DNA of 64,000 nt, taken from Amycolatopsis saalfeldensis. Lineage in GTDB: Bacteria > Actinomycetota > Actinomycetes > Mycobacteriales > Pseudonocardiaceae. The stretch's first letter is position 1, and each line of letters begins with the position of its first letter. Where the stretch lies: assembly GCF_900110575.1 (NCBI RefSeq), contig NZ_FOEF01000022.1, forward strand, positions 1 to 64,000. The letters run 5' to 3'. This document shows positions 26,797 to 35,521 of this stretch, piece by piece. The notes under the pieces were generated by a model, which was not told the DNA's origin, did no database searches, and was given only the letters and a program-made list of their open reading frames with translations. The position numbers and the translations under genes are program-made.

Positions 26797-27432
26797 ATGG
26801 GACCACGAAAGACTCTGCTCGCCGGCCTCGCGCGCCAGCTCGGCCACCCGCGCGGGCTGCCCGGCCACGCCGTCGGACGGCTGCTCAACCGCGCGAACCG
26901 CGGCCGCGTGACAGCGGCGGTCGAGGCGCTGGCGGTACGCCGCGGCGAAACAGCGCTCGACATCGGCTTCGGCGGCGGCCTCGGCCTCGACCTGCTGCTC
27001 CGAGCCACGAACGGCGGCACTGTGCACGGCGTCGAGCTGTCGGCCACGATGCTCGACCGCGCCCGCCGCGCCTTCCCCGCGAACGTCGCCGCCGGACGGC
27101 TCGTGCTGCACGAAGGCACCATGACCGCGCTGCCGCTGCCGGACGCCTCCGTGACGGCCGCGATCACGGTCAACACGGTGTACTTCGTGCCGGACGTCGC
27201 CGCGGCCTTCACCGAGATCGCCCGAGTGCTGGCACCGGGCGGCCGTTTCGTCCTCGGCATCGGCGACCCGGCCGCGATGGCCAAGGCCCCCTTCACCGAA
27301 CACGGCTTCCGGCTGCGCCCGGTGGAGGAACTGGAACACGCACTCGCGACGGCCGGTCTCGAGGTGCGCCGGCACGACCGGGTCGGCGAGGGACTGGCCG
27401 CCTTCCACCTCCTGGTGACCGAGGCCGCGTAA
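26797..27432 (+). CDS. Class I SAM-dependent methyltransferase
   Basis: A 211-residue methyltransferase with the SAM motif LDIGFGGGLGLD (about residues 54-65), acidic loop GVELS and post-motif TVYFVPDV. It resembles UbiE/small-molecule methyltransferases. The ATG at 26797 is chosen because family-like sequence (MGPRKTLLAGLARQLG) begins there; there is no clear ribosome site. A long repeat island starts right after its stop. Substrate is unknown. Confidence 0.85.
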   Translation: MGPRKTLLAGLARQLGHPRGLPGHAVGRLLNRANRGRVTAAVEALAVRRGETALDIGFGGGLGLDLLLRATNGGTVHGVELSATMLDRARRAFPANVAAGRLVLHEGTMTALPLPDASVTAAITVNTVYFVPDVAAAFTEIARVLAPGGRFVLGIGDPAAMAKAPFTEHGFRLRPVEELEHALATAGLEVRRHDRVGEGLAAFHLLVTEAA

Positions 27433-28119
27433 GAGAACCCACCCCACGCACAGCAACGGCTCGCGGCTTCGCACCCCCGCACCACGAGCCCCGGCGCGCG
27501 GTACCTGCGCCCCAGCGCAAGGTGCCCGAAGCGCAGCGCTCGACGCCCAATGTCTGGCGGCCACCCCTCGACGCGTGGTGCCCCGACGCGCGATACGCGG
27601 TGCCTGCGCCCAGCACGAGGTGCGCGAAGCGAAGCGCCCGACGCCCAATGCCTGGCGGCCACCCCTCGACGCGTGGTGCCCGACGCCCCGACCCCCAAGG
27701 CGCGGTGCACAACGCCCGCCCCCCGGCGCGGCACGCGATGCCCGCCCCAGTACCAGGTACGCGGTGCCCGCCCCAGACGAGGTGTGCGATACGCGATGCC
27801 CGCGCCCGACGAGGTGCGCGATACGCAATGCCCGCCCCCGACAAGGTGCGCGTCACGCGGTGCCCGCCCCAGACTAGGTGCGCGATACGCAATGCCCACC
27901 CCCGACAAGGCGCGCGACACGCAATGCCCACCCCCAGACGAGGCACACGACCGCCCGCCCCCGAGGCGCAGCCGCCCAAGACGCAGCCCCACCCCGCAGC
28001 GCGCCACCAACGCCCAGCGCCCAAGGCCCCGCAATCCTCGCTCACCGAAGCGGCGCAATCCCCAGCCAAGCCCAGCAACCTCAAGCCCAGCCACAAAAGC
28101 CGCGCGGGCGGTCACCGCT
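27433..28119. repeat. Tandem-repeat island 1 (32-bp period)
   Basis: 687 bp between convergent genes with no credible CDS. Six consecutive units begin at 27760, 27792, 27824, 27856, 27888 and 27920, each exactly 32 bp apart. The consensus is near CGCGGTGCCCGCCCCAGACG followed by AGGTGCGCGATA. Upstream, a 98-bp block is duplicated (GACGCCCAATGTCTGGCGG at 27542 and its near-copy at 27640). The 3' part (27952-28119) is degenerate CCA/AGC-rich sequence. Because 32 is not a multiple of 3, every frame is scrambled from unit to unit, which argues against protein coding. The top strand is C-rich and T-poor. Confidence 0.85.
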
Positions 28120-28407
28120 TCACGCCCGGATCCCCAGCCGCACAGTCGGAACATCACCCTCCTCCAGCTTCTCCGCGCGGCGCACCGCGGCCTTCACCGG
28201 CACGACGTAACGACCGTCCTTCGGGAACAGCGAGGTCGACCAGGCGCTGTCCCCGATCCGGGCGTGGACGGGGATCATCCCCCAGCCGTAGCTCACCGAC
28301 GCCGCTTCCTCCCGCAGGAGACGGCATTCCTCCTCCGGCACAGTGATGAAGTACCACGGCGCCGGGCCGCGCCAGAACCACAGTTCACCACCGAATTCGA
28401 ACTCCAC
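28120..28407 (-). CDS. DUF1905 domain protein
   Basis: A 95-residue single-domain DUF1905 protein. The motif sequence runs FGGELWFWRG, FITVPEE, GMIPVHARIG, TSLFPKDG and VPVKAAVRRAE, covering the entire family. The family folds as a small beta-barrel, and no biochemical role is established. The GTG start has AGGAGG 7 nt upstream. It lies downstream of the protease terminator and next to repeat island 1. Confidence 0.88.
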   Translation of the reverse strand: MEFEFGGELWFWRGPAPWYFITVPEEECRLLREEAASVSYGWGMIPVHARIGDSAWSTSLFPKDGRYVVPVKAAVRRAEKLEEGDVPTVRLGIRA

Positions 28408-28464
28408 CGGCCCACCTCCTCCCGGTACTCGGGCCTTGCCGCGGACAGTACCCAGCCACCCCGA

Positions 28465-28504
28465 CAAAAAACGGCCCGGCGAGCGCGCTGCCCACCGAGC
28501 CGTT
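28465..28504 (-). terminator. Terminator after the S8/S53-like protease
   Basis: On the minus strand AACGGCTCGG (28504-28495) pairs with CCGGGCCGTT (28479-28470) through one G-T pair. It is followed by TTTTTG. Confidence 0.85.
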
Positions 28505-28520
28505 CTCTTGATCAGGAAAC

Positions 28521-30419
28521 TTACTTCGCGGGCACGCCCAGCGCGGCCAGTGCCGGACCGGCCATGATCACTCCGTTGCCGGTCACCGGGTCGTACCCGG
28601 GGGCGCCGAGGTCGATCGCGCTCGAGACCAGGGCCGTGCGGACTTCGGCCGGGGTCGCGGTCGGCTTGCCGGACAGCAGCAGGGCGGCGATCGCCGCGGC
28701 GTGCGGGGCCGCGGCCGAGGTGCCGTAGAAGGGCTGGAAACCCGTCACCGACGTGGCGACGCCGTCCGCCGCCGTGATGTCCGGCTTGGCGCGGGTCGCG
28801 CCGCCCGTCGAGGAGACGTTTCCGGGGGTGAGGGCGGTGCCGTCGGCGTTGTAGAACATGTGCCGCTGGCCGTCGGAGGTGAAGCGCTCCCACTTGCTCG
28901 ACGCGGTGAACAGCCCGGGGTACGGGCCGGTCGGGTTCGGCGGGTCGCCGGCTTCCAGCGCGCGGCCGAACGCCGTCGCCGCCGGGGCCGCCGCCACGCT
29001 GAACGCCGCGGCCGCCGCCGAGTGGCCCGAGGTCACGCCCGCCGTGCTGAATGCCTTGAGCGAGCCCGAATCCACGAACCGGCCGCGGATCACGTTCAAC
29101 GCGATGAACCGGTCGGCGCCGCTGGTCTTCACCACGGCGACGCGGTAGCCCGAGCCGGTGCTGGGCACGGTCGCGCTCTCGTACGGGTCCTGCGCGCCGG
29201 TCTGCCGGTTCGTGCCGGAGGCGACGACCTTGCCCGTCGAGTCGAGGATGTAGAGGTCGTAGTCGTTGGCGGACTTGCCCCACGGGTCGGACCAGAACAA
29301 CGCCACCGGCTTGCCCAGCGAACCGGGCGACAGCGGGTCGCTGGTCTGCGTGGCGCTGCCGGGATCGAAGTCGTGCGGAGTGCCCGTGACGCCCGGCAGC
29401 GCGGTGTCCGAAGCGCGGAAGTCGCCCTCGTAGTAACCGCTGGAGCCGTCGGTCAGGTTGCCGGAGTTGCCGGCCGAGGAGAAGTACAGCGCGCCGGCGG
29501 CCGTGACGTCGTTGACCGCCTGCGCGACCTGCGTGTCCTGGAACGGCGACTCGTCGAAGTACGCGACGTCGTCCACGATCACGGTGCACTTGCCGGTGGT
29601 GCGCAGCGCGCGGATGTTCGCGGCGAAGCCCGCTTCGCTGCCGAAGGCGGTCGCGAAGCCGAGCGTCGCGCCCGGAGCGAGGTCGTGCACGATCTCCAGC
29701 ATCGCGGTGCCCTCGTCGCCGCTGCCGGCCTGGCCGGACAGCACGTCAACAGTGGGCAGTTCGCCCGCGGACTGCGACTTCGACAGCGAGTCCACGCCGT
29801 CGGAGAGCACGCACACCTTGATGCCCGTGCCGTCCACGCCGTACTTCGTGCGCGCGGTGTCGGCGCCGTGCGCCTTGTCGCCTTCGGACACCTGCGTGGC
29901 AGCGACGGCCTTCGCGGCCAGCTGCTGTTGCGGGCTGGGCTCGTTCCAGGTCATGGCCTGCGCCGCGGGCGCGACGGCCGTGACGTCGGGGCGGGCCGCG
30001 ATCGCGTCCACCGCGGACAGCGGCAGATCGGCGCGCACGGCACCGTCCGGCGTGGCGTCGCGGACCGTGCCGCCGGCGGACCGGACGGCGCGCGACACGG
30101 CCGTGCCCGCCGCGCCGGTGATGTCGACGGACACCGTGCCGGACTGGCTGACCGTGACGCCGGAGTGGTAGCCGGGGAGTTCGGCGGCCAGCGTCCGGTC
30201 CGCGCGCAGGCGCTTCTCGACGACAAGCTGGCTCGACTGCTTGAGTTCGGCGGGCGTCAGCGTCTTCTTGACGCCCTGCAACGCGTTGATCCCGGCTTCG
30301 GTGCGAGCCGCGGCGGTGTCGGCGGCCGATGGCTGAGCGGCCGACACGCCGGCCGTCAGCAGCAAGGCGCCCATCGCGAGCGGCACCGAGCGCGCGGCGG
30401 CCCGCCTGAATCTCACCAT
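28521..30419 (-). CDS. Secreted subtilisin-like serine protease with Glu replacing the catalytic His
   Basis: A 632-residue exported protease: signal peptide (VPLAMGALLLTAGVSAAQ), a propeptide to about residue 190, then a subtilase fold. Asp207 (CVLSDGVD), oxyanion Asn318 (SSAGNSG) and Ser568 (YGTSAAAP) are in place. The segment that should read HGT...APG instead reads DEGTAMLEIVHDLAPGA, with Glu236 at the His position. A Glu/Asp/Ser triad is the hallmark of S53 sedolisins; some S8-like sequences of this kind are grouped as S53-like. GGGGAG precedes the ATG. Acid-active proteolysis is a possible inference; loss of activity is the alternative. Confidence 0.85.
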   Translation of the reverse strand: MVRFRRAAARSVPLAMGALLLTAGVSAAQPSAADTAAARTEAGINALQGVKKTLTPAELKQSSQLVVEKRLRADRTLAAELPGYHSGVTVSQSGTVSVDITGAAGTAVSRAVRSAGGTVRDATPDGAVRADLPLSAVDAIAARPDVTAVAPAAQAMTWNEPSPQQQLAAKAVAATQVSEGDKAHGADTARTKYGVDGTGIKVCVLSDGVDSLSKSQSAGELPTVDVLSGQAGSGDEGTAMLEIVHDLAPGATLGFATAFGSEAGFAANIRALRTTGKCTVIVDDVAYFDESPFQDTQVAQAVNDVTAAGALYFSSAGNSGNLTDGSSGYYEGDFRASDTALPGVTGTPHDFDPGSATQTSDPLSPGSLGKPVALFWSDPWGKSANDYDLYILDSTGKVVASGTNRQTGAQDPYESATVPSTGSGYRVAVVKTSGADRFIALNVIRGRFVDSGSLKAFSTAGVTSGHSAAAAAFSVAAAPAATAFGRALEAGDPPNPTGPYPGLFTASSKWERFTSDGQRHMFYNADGTALTPGNVSSTGGATRAKPDITAADGVATSVTGFQPFYGTSAAAPHAAAIAALLLSGKPTATPAEVRTALVSSAIDLGAPGYDPVTGNGVIMAGPALAALGVPAK

Positions 30420-30567
30420 TCGAGTTCTCCCCGTTGCTGAACGCGCCCGGCGCGCGGTTGCGGGACCGGTCAGGGACCGGCCGTGATCAGGAGAATCTAA
30501 GGAGCGGCCCGGGCCATGACCACCCACCAAAGTTTGGATCCTCGGCGCTTCCGCATGGTGGGACGGA

Positions 30568-31469
30568 TCAGCGCGGCGTGAGCACGACCTTGCCGCGGCC
30601 GTGGCCGGTCTCGATCTCGCGGTGCGCGTCGGCCGCATCGGCGAACGGGTAGGTGCGCCGGACCGGGAATCGCAGCTCGCCCTTGGCGTACCGCGCGGCG
30701 AGCTGGGCCAGCCGGGCGGCGGACCGGTCGGCGCGAGCCAGCCGCACGCCCAACTCGGCGGCACGGCCGTGGTCGACGAGCGTCAGGATCCGTTCGCGAT
30801 CGGCGACCAGCTCCAGCGAGATGTCCAGTGCCTCGCCGCCGGCGCCGTCCAGCACGGCGACGATGCCACCGGGCGCCGCTGCCCCGATCCGCTCGCGCAA
30901 GCCCTCGCCGTAGACGAGCGGGGTGGCGCCGAGCGCGCGGACGTACGCCTGGTTGGTCTCACTCGCAGTGCCGAGCACGGTGGCGCCGCGGAGGACCGCG
31001 AGCTGCACGGCGGCGGTGCCGACCGAGCCCGCGGCGGCGTGCACGAGGACCGTGTCGCCGCGGCCCGCCTCGATCATTTCCAGCGCGATCATGGCTGTTT
31101 GCGTGCCCGCGGTGAACCCGCCGGCGACGTCCCACGGCATCTCGGCGGGCTTGGGCGTGCGTTCCCCTCGGGGACGACGATGTACTCGGCGTACGCGCCG
31201 AGGAGCGTGAAGCCGAGGACTTCGGTGCCGACGGGCAGTTCCCCACCGGTCTCGTCGATCACGCCGGCGAACTCGTTGCCGGGTACGCGCGGCCGGCTTT
31301 GCGGCGCGTTGGGCGGCTCCCATCCGCCCCGCACCGCCGCGTCGAACGGCTGCACCCCGGCGGCCTCGACGCGCACGCGCACCTCGCCGGGCCCGGGATG
31401 CGGGTCCGCCAGCTCCAGCACGCGCAGGACTTCGGGTCCACCCGATCGGTTGAACGCCACGGCTCTCAT
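30568..31469 (-). pseudogene. Quinone oxidoreductase-like zinc-type dehydrogenase, frameshifted
   Basis: The MDR/quinone-oxidoreductase fold is split into two frames. Residues 1-~103 (start ATG 31469; MRAVAFNRSGGPEVLRVLEL, VPGNEFAGVI) run to VVPEG. The rest (TPKPAEMPWDVAGG, the NADPH motif AAAGSVGTAAVQLA, C-terminal GRGKVVLTPR) is in another frame. One extra base in the CCCC run at 31164-31167 (top strand) would restore an intact ~300-residue enzyme. It may be a true pseudogene or a sequencing error in a homopolymer. Codon usage is normal on both sides, suggesting a very recent event. It is divergent from the GNAT gene. Confidence 0.85.
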
Positions 31470-31560
31470 CTGTTGCCCCCCAATGGTTTCCGGCTGGGTG
31501 TCCGGGACAGTCTCGTACCTCGAGCGCGCTGGAGGTCAAGTTCTTGTCGGTGGCCGTGGC

Positions 31561-31566
31561 TAACGT
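31561..31566 (+). promoter_or_regulatory. -10 box of GNAT leaderless promoter (TAACGT)
   Basis: TAACGT lies 7 nt before the ATG at 31574. A competing start, TTG at 31544 with GGAGG 8 nt upstream, would place this box inside the coding region. Confidence 0.4.
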
Positions 31567-31573
31567 CCCGTCC

Positions 31574-32029
31574 ATGCCCCACGACATCCGCCGCGCGTCC
31601 GGCCAGGACGCCGCCGCATTGAACGCTCTGCTGCACGCGTCATCCGCCTACCGAGGCGACTACGCGTCAATCCTCGATGGCTACGAGGTGACACCCGAGT
31701 ACGTCGGGCGTCACCAGGTCTTCGCCGCTTTTCCCGCGGTGGCGCCCGCTACCGGGCCACTGGGCTTCTACAGCCTCACCGGCGCCGAACTGGACCTGCT
31801 CTTCGTCGCCGACGCGGTCCAGGGCACCGGCCTCGGCACGGCACTGATCGCACACATGCTGGAAACCGCGCGGGCCAAGGGAATCCCCTCCGTCCGCGTC
31901 GTATCCCACCCTCCGGCGGCACGCTTCTACGAACGCATGGGCGCCCACCGCACGGGCACCGTCCCACCCCGCCCGCCGAAGATCCGCTGGGAACGGCCGG
32001 AGCTGACGTTCGATACCGGAGGTGTCTGA
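31574..32029 (+). CDS. GNAT-family N-acetyltransferase
   Basis: A 151-residue single-domain acetyltransferase. The beta4-alpha3 acetyl-CoA motif is DAVQGTGLGTALI, and the C-terminal AARFYERMGAHRTG is typical. Two starts compete. The ATG at 31574 gives a normal-looking N-terminus (PHDIRRASGQDA) and a leaderless promoter. A TTG at 31544 has a good ribosome site and would add ten residues. It is divergent from the frameshifted oxidoreductase. Acceptor substrate is unknown. Confidence 0.85.
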   Translation: MPHDIRRASGQDAAALNALLHASSAYRGDYASILDGYEVTPEYVGRHQVFAAFPAVAPATGPLGFYSLTGAELDLLFVADAVQGTGLGTALIAHMLETARAKGIPSVRVVSHPPAARFYERMGAHRTGTVPPRPPKIRWERPELTFDTGGV

Positions 32030-32165
32030 AGTGGACAGTCTTCGCGCCGGTATTTCCTTGCTTGCCTTGGCACTGAGGCGATGCGCCGCGCTCCTGACAC
32101 CAGCCCGCCGTCCGGCGACGGCCCGACCCCGGACCTGCGGGCCGGACCGGAGCCGAACCCCGCCG

Positions 32166-33551
32166 TCACATGTTGATCATGTGCCCGGCCAGCCCGTGCA
32201 CGGCTTCCTTCACCGCCTCGCCCAGCGTCGGGTGCGCGTGCACGTTGCGGGCCACCTCGTGCACCGTCAGATCCCACTGCTGGGCCAAAGTCAGTTCCGG
32301 CAGCAGTTCCGTGACCTCCGGGCCGATCAGGTGCCCGCCCAGCAGCTCGCCGTGGGTGGCGTCGCTGATGAGCTTCACGAACCCGCCCGGCTCGCCGAGG
32401 CCCTGGGCCTTGCCGTTGGCAGTGAAGGGGAACTTGGCGACCTGGACGTCGAAGCCCTGCTCCCGCGCCTGCGCCTCGGTCCAGCCGAAGCTGGCGATCT
32501 GGGGCTGGCAGTAGGTGGCGCGCGGGATCATCACGAAGTCGAGCTCCATGGTTTCCGCGCCGGCGATGGTCTCGGCGGCCACCACGCCCATCGACTCGGA
32601 GGCGTGGGCCAGCATGAGCTTCGCCGTGACGTCGCCGATCGCGAAGATGTGGGGCACGTTCGTGCGGCCGCGGCCGTCCACGGCGATGGCGCCGCGCTCG
32701 GTCAGCTCGACACCGGTGTTCTCCAGGCCGTAGCCCTCCACGTTCGACTTGAACCCGATGGCCTGCAGGACCTTGTCGGCCTCCAGCACCTGCTTCTCGC
32801 CGTCCTTGGAGACCGTGACGTGGACCTTGCCGTCCGAATCGTCGATGGCCTCGACCTTCGTGGAGGTCAGCACCTTGATGCCGAGCTTGCGGTAGCGCTT
32901 CAGCAGTTCCGCGGAGACCTCCGCGTCCTCCAGCGGCACCATGCGGTCGAGGAACTCGACGATGGTCACGTCCACGCCGTAGTTGTGCAGCACGTAAGCG
33001 AACTCGACGCCGATCGCGCCGGCGCCCGCGATCACGATGCTGCCCGGCAGCTCGCTCTCCATGATCTGCTGCTCGTAGGTCACCACGCGGTCGCTGCGCG
33101 AGGTGCCGGGCAGCAGCCGCGCGGTCGCGCCGGTGGCCACCACGCAGTGGTCGAACGTGAGCTGCTCACCGTTGACCTCGAGGGTGTGCGCGTCGACGAA
33201 CGTGCCGTGGCCGTCGTACTCGGTGATCTTGTTCTTCTTCATCAGGAAGTGCACACCCTTGACGCGGCCGTCGGCCACCTTGCGGCTGCGCTCGTACGCG
33301 GCGGTGTAGTCGAAGCGGATCTCGCCGTCGGAAGAGATGCCGTAGGTCTTGGCCTCCTGCGTGACGATGTGCGCGAGTTCGGCGTTGCGCAACAGCGCCT
33401 TCGACGGGATGCAGCCGACGTTGAGGCAGACCCCGCCCCAGTATTTCTCCTCCACGACGGCGGCGCTCAGGCCCAGCTGCGTCGCCCGGATCGCCGCCAC
33501 GTACCCGCCTACCCCGGCCCCCAGCACCACGACGTCATAGTGTGCACTCAT
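32166..33551 (-). CDS. lpdA: Dihydrolipoyl dehydrogenase (E3)
   Basis: A 461-residue FAD-dependent disulfide oxidoreductase, the E3 subunit of 2-oxoacid dehydrogenase complexes. The FAD motif is GAGVGGYVAA, the redox disulfide GGVCLNVGC is Cys42-Cys47, and the NAD motif is GAGAIGVEFA. The C-terminal acid-base pair is His440-Glu445 (HAHPTLGE). Length is standard. TAGGTT sits 7 nt before the ATG, so the mRNA is probably leaderless. It is monocistronic here, as is common for actinobacterial lpd. It may also serve the glycine cleavage system. Confidence 0.96.
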   Translation of the reverse strand: MSAHYDVVVLGAGVGGYVAAIRATQLGLSAAVVEEKYWGGVCLNVGCIPSKALLRNAELAHIVTQEAKTYGISSDGEIRFDYTAAYERSRKVADGRVKGVHFLMKKNKITEYDGHGTFVDAHTLEVNGEQLTFDHCVVATGATARLLPGTSRSDRVVTYEQQIMESELPGSIVIAGAGAIGVEFAYVLHNYGVDVTIVEFLDRMVPLEDAEVSAELLKRYRKLGIKVLTSTKVEAIDDSDGKVHVTVSKDGEKQVLEADKVLQAIGFKSNVEGYGLENTGVELTERGAIAVDGRGRTNVPHIFAIGDVTAKLMLAHASESMGVVAAETIAGAETMELDFVMIPRATYCQPQIASFGWTEAQAREQGFDVQVAKFPFTANGKAQGLGEPGGFVKLISDATHGELLGGHLIGPEVTELLPELTLAQQWDLTVHEVARNVHAHPTLGEAVKEAVHGLAGHMINM

Positions 33552-33558
33552 AGCCCAA

Positions 33559-33564
33559 AACCTA
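33559..33564 (-). promoter_or_regulatory. -10 box of lpdA leaderless promoter (TAGGTT)
   Basis: On the minus strand TAGGTT ends 7 nt before the ATG at 33551. There is no Shine-Dalgarno sequence in between. Confidence 0.5.
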
Positions 33565-33614
33565 CCCCCATCCGGGCGGCGGGGCGGCGTGACCGTGCTC
33601 GCCCGGGGAGCCGC

Positions 33615-34409
33615 TCACGGCCGGTTCGCGGGCGGCTGCGCCCCGCGGATCCCGGCCAGCAGCTCGGTGATCGCGGCCATGATCCGCGCGGTCGCCTCCT
33701 CCAGCACGGCGCGGGTCAGCTCGACGTCGCGCAGGTCCGAGAGGTCGACCGGCGGGCCGGCGACCAGGTCCACCGTCTTGCGCGGGATGCCGCGCGGCAG
33801 CCACGCCGTGGCGGGCAGCAGGTGGTGGGTGCCCCAGTTCGCGAGTGGGATCACCGGCACCCCGGTCTCGAGCGCGATCCGCGCGGCACCGGTCTTGCCC
33901 TTCATCGGCCAGCCGTCCGGGTCCTTGGAGAACGTGGACTCCGGGAAGATCGCGACGCACTCGCCGGCCTGGACCGCCACCACGGCGTCGCGGTAGGCGC
34001 CGGACGCGGTGGGCGCGCCGCGGTAGACCGGGATGTGCCCGCCCGAGCGCATGATCCGGCCGAGCACCGGCACGTCCCAGAGGCCCGATTTCGCGAGATA
34101 GCGCGGCACCCGGCCGGCGCCGAGGCAGAAGGCCGTCGCCGTCGCGGGGTCGGCGAACGAGAGGTGGTTCGAGGCGACGACCACCCCGCCCGAGGCCGGG
34201 ATATGCCCGGCGCCGCGCACCCGGAACCGGGAGAACAGCACCAGGAACTGCCAGATCACCTCGATCGCCGCGCTGTACCAGTGGCCACGGCCGCGGCGCG
34301 CGAACCTCCGGCCGTAGGCGGCCATCTGGCGGAAGGTGAGCAGTTCGCCCTCGGGAGCCGCCGGTTCGAGCGGGGTCCAGCGTTCTCGCGTCCGGTTTCG
34401 CAGCGCCAT
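33615..34409 (-). CDS. 1-acyl-sn-glycerol-3-phosphate acyltransferase-like (PlsC family)
   Basis: A 264-residue membrane-associated acyltransferase with the PlsC blocks NHLSFAD (HX4D, His82 and Asp87) and FPEST (Glu157). A hydrophobic segment (IEVIWQFLVLFSRF) lies before the catalytic domain. It transfers acyl groups to lysophosphatidate or a related alcohol. The ATG at 34409 is favoured because the family-like N-terminus starts near it. It lies between lpdA and the iminopeptidase on the same strand, with no sign of functional linkage. Confidence 0.9.
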   Translation of the reverse strand: MALRNRTRERWTPLEPAAPEGELLTFRQMAAYGRRFARRGRGHWYSAAIEVIWQFLVLFSRFRVRGAGHIPASGGVVVASNHLSFADPATATAFCLGAGRVPRYLAKSGLWDVPVLGRIMRSGGHIPVYRGAPTASGAYRDAVVAVQAGECVAIFPESTFSKDPDGWPMKGKTGAARIALETGVPVIPLANWGTHHLLPATAWLPRGIPRKTVDLVAGPPVDLSDLRDVELTRAVLEEATARIMAAITELLAGIRGAQPPANRP

Positions 34410-34521
34410 GACCGCTATTCGTAGCCGATCACGACGCCGATCGGTGGTCACCGTGGCCCGGACGCGGCGCGGATCACACCGCCGGACCAGCACCGTGGGT
34501 GACTCACCGGAGGAGCCACGC

Positions 34522-35484
34522 TCAGCCCGCCGCGAACCGGTCGGTCGCGCTGATCAGCTCGTGCAGAGTGCCGGGCTCGTCGAAGGCGTGGCCGGCGTCG
34601 CCGATCATCTTCAGTTCGGCGCCCGGGAGCACCTGCGCGAGCTCCCACGCGGTGGTGGCCGGGGTGACGGCGTCGTACCGGCCCTGCACGAGCACGCACG
34701 GGACGCCGGTGAGCTTGCCGGCCTCGCGGATCAGCTGGTCGTCGGCGAGCCAGCCGCCGTGGCGGAAGTAGTGGTTCTCGATCCGGGCGATGGCGAGCGC
34801 GAACTCCGGCTCGGTGAAGGCGGCGACGACCTCTTCCTGGGGCGTGAACTTCACCGTCTCGCCCTCCCACCGGCTCCACGCGACCGCGGCCGGGCGGTGC
34901 AGGTCGGGGTCCGGGTGGTGGAGCAGCTCGTGGTAGACCTCGATCAGGTTCTCGCCGCGCCGCGCGTACGGCACCGGCGCCAGGAACCGGGACCACGCCT
35001 CGGGGAACAGGCAGCCCGCGCCGCCGCCGAAGAGCCACTGCAATTCCTTGACGCGAAGCGTCGCGACGCCGCGCAGCACCAGCTCGCTGACGCGGTGCGG
35101 GTACGCCTCGGCGTAGGTCAGTGCGAGCACGCTCCCCCACGAGCCGCCGAACAGCTGCCAGGTCTCGATGGCCCGGTCCTCGCGCAGCCGTTCCATGTCC
35201 GCGACCAGGTGCCAGGTGGTGTTGACCGTGAGGTCGGCTTCCGGGGTGCTGCAGTGCGGCGTGCTGCGCCCGCACCCGCGCTGGTCGAACAGGACGATCC
35301 GGTACCGCTCGGGGTCGAACAGCCGCCGGTGCCGGATGGAGGCGCCGCTGCCCGGACCGCCGTGCAGGAACACGACCGGCTTGCCCGCGGGGTTCCCGCA
35401 CTCCTCCCAGTAGATAACGTTTCCGTCGCCCACCGGCAGCATCCCGTGGTCGTAGGGTTCGATTTCCGGGTACAGACCGAGCAT
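34522..35484 (-). CDS. pip: Proline iminopeptidase
   Basis: A 320-residue alpha/beta hydrolase of peptidase family S33 that removes N-terminal proline. The oxyanion motif HGGPG is at 41-45. The nucleophile motif GGSWGS gives Ser115, with Asp271 and His299 completing the triad. DQRGCGRSTPH is the family signature. No export signal is present. CATAGT 6 nt before the ATG suggests a near-leaderless start. It is divergent from the LacI gene, with a 37-bp spacer. Confidence 0.94.
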   Translation of the reverse strand: MLGLYPEIEPYDHGMLPVGDGNVIYWEECGNPAGKPVVFLHGGPGSGASIRHRRLFDPERYRIVLFDQRGCGRSTPHCSTPEADLTVNTTWHLVADMERLREDRAIETWQLFGGSWGSVLALTYAEAYPHRVSELVLRGVATLRVKELQWLFGGGAGCLFPEAWSRFLAPVPYARRGENLIEVYHELLHHPDPDLHRPAAVAWSRWEGETVKFTPQEEVVAAFTEPEFALAIARIENHYFRHGGWLADDQLIREAGKLTGVPCVLVQGRYDAVTPATTAWELAQVLPGAELKMIGDAGHAFDEPGTLHELISATDRFAAG

Positions 35485-35521
35485 GACGCCACTATGCCCG
35501 AGAAGGCACCTTGGAGGAGCG

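Noticed and set aside
27734..27951. CRISPR array
   Set aside because: Units are contiguous degenerate direct repeats without unique spacers, and no cas gene is present in the window.
27293..28096. Minus-strand frame through island 1 encoding Cys/Gly/Arg-rich repeats
   Set aside because: The 32-bp unit length rotates the reading frame at every repeat, so the periodic peptide is not conserved, and there is no ribosome site.
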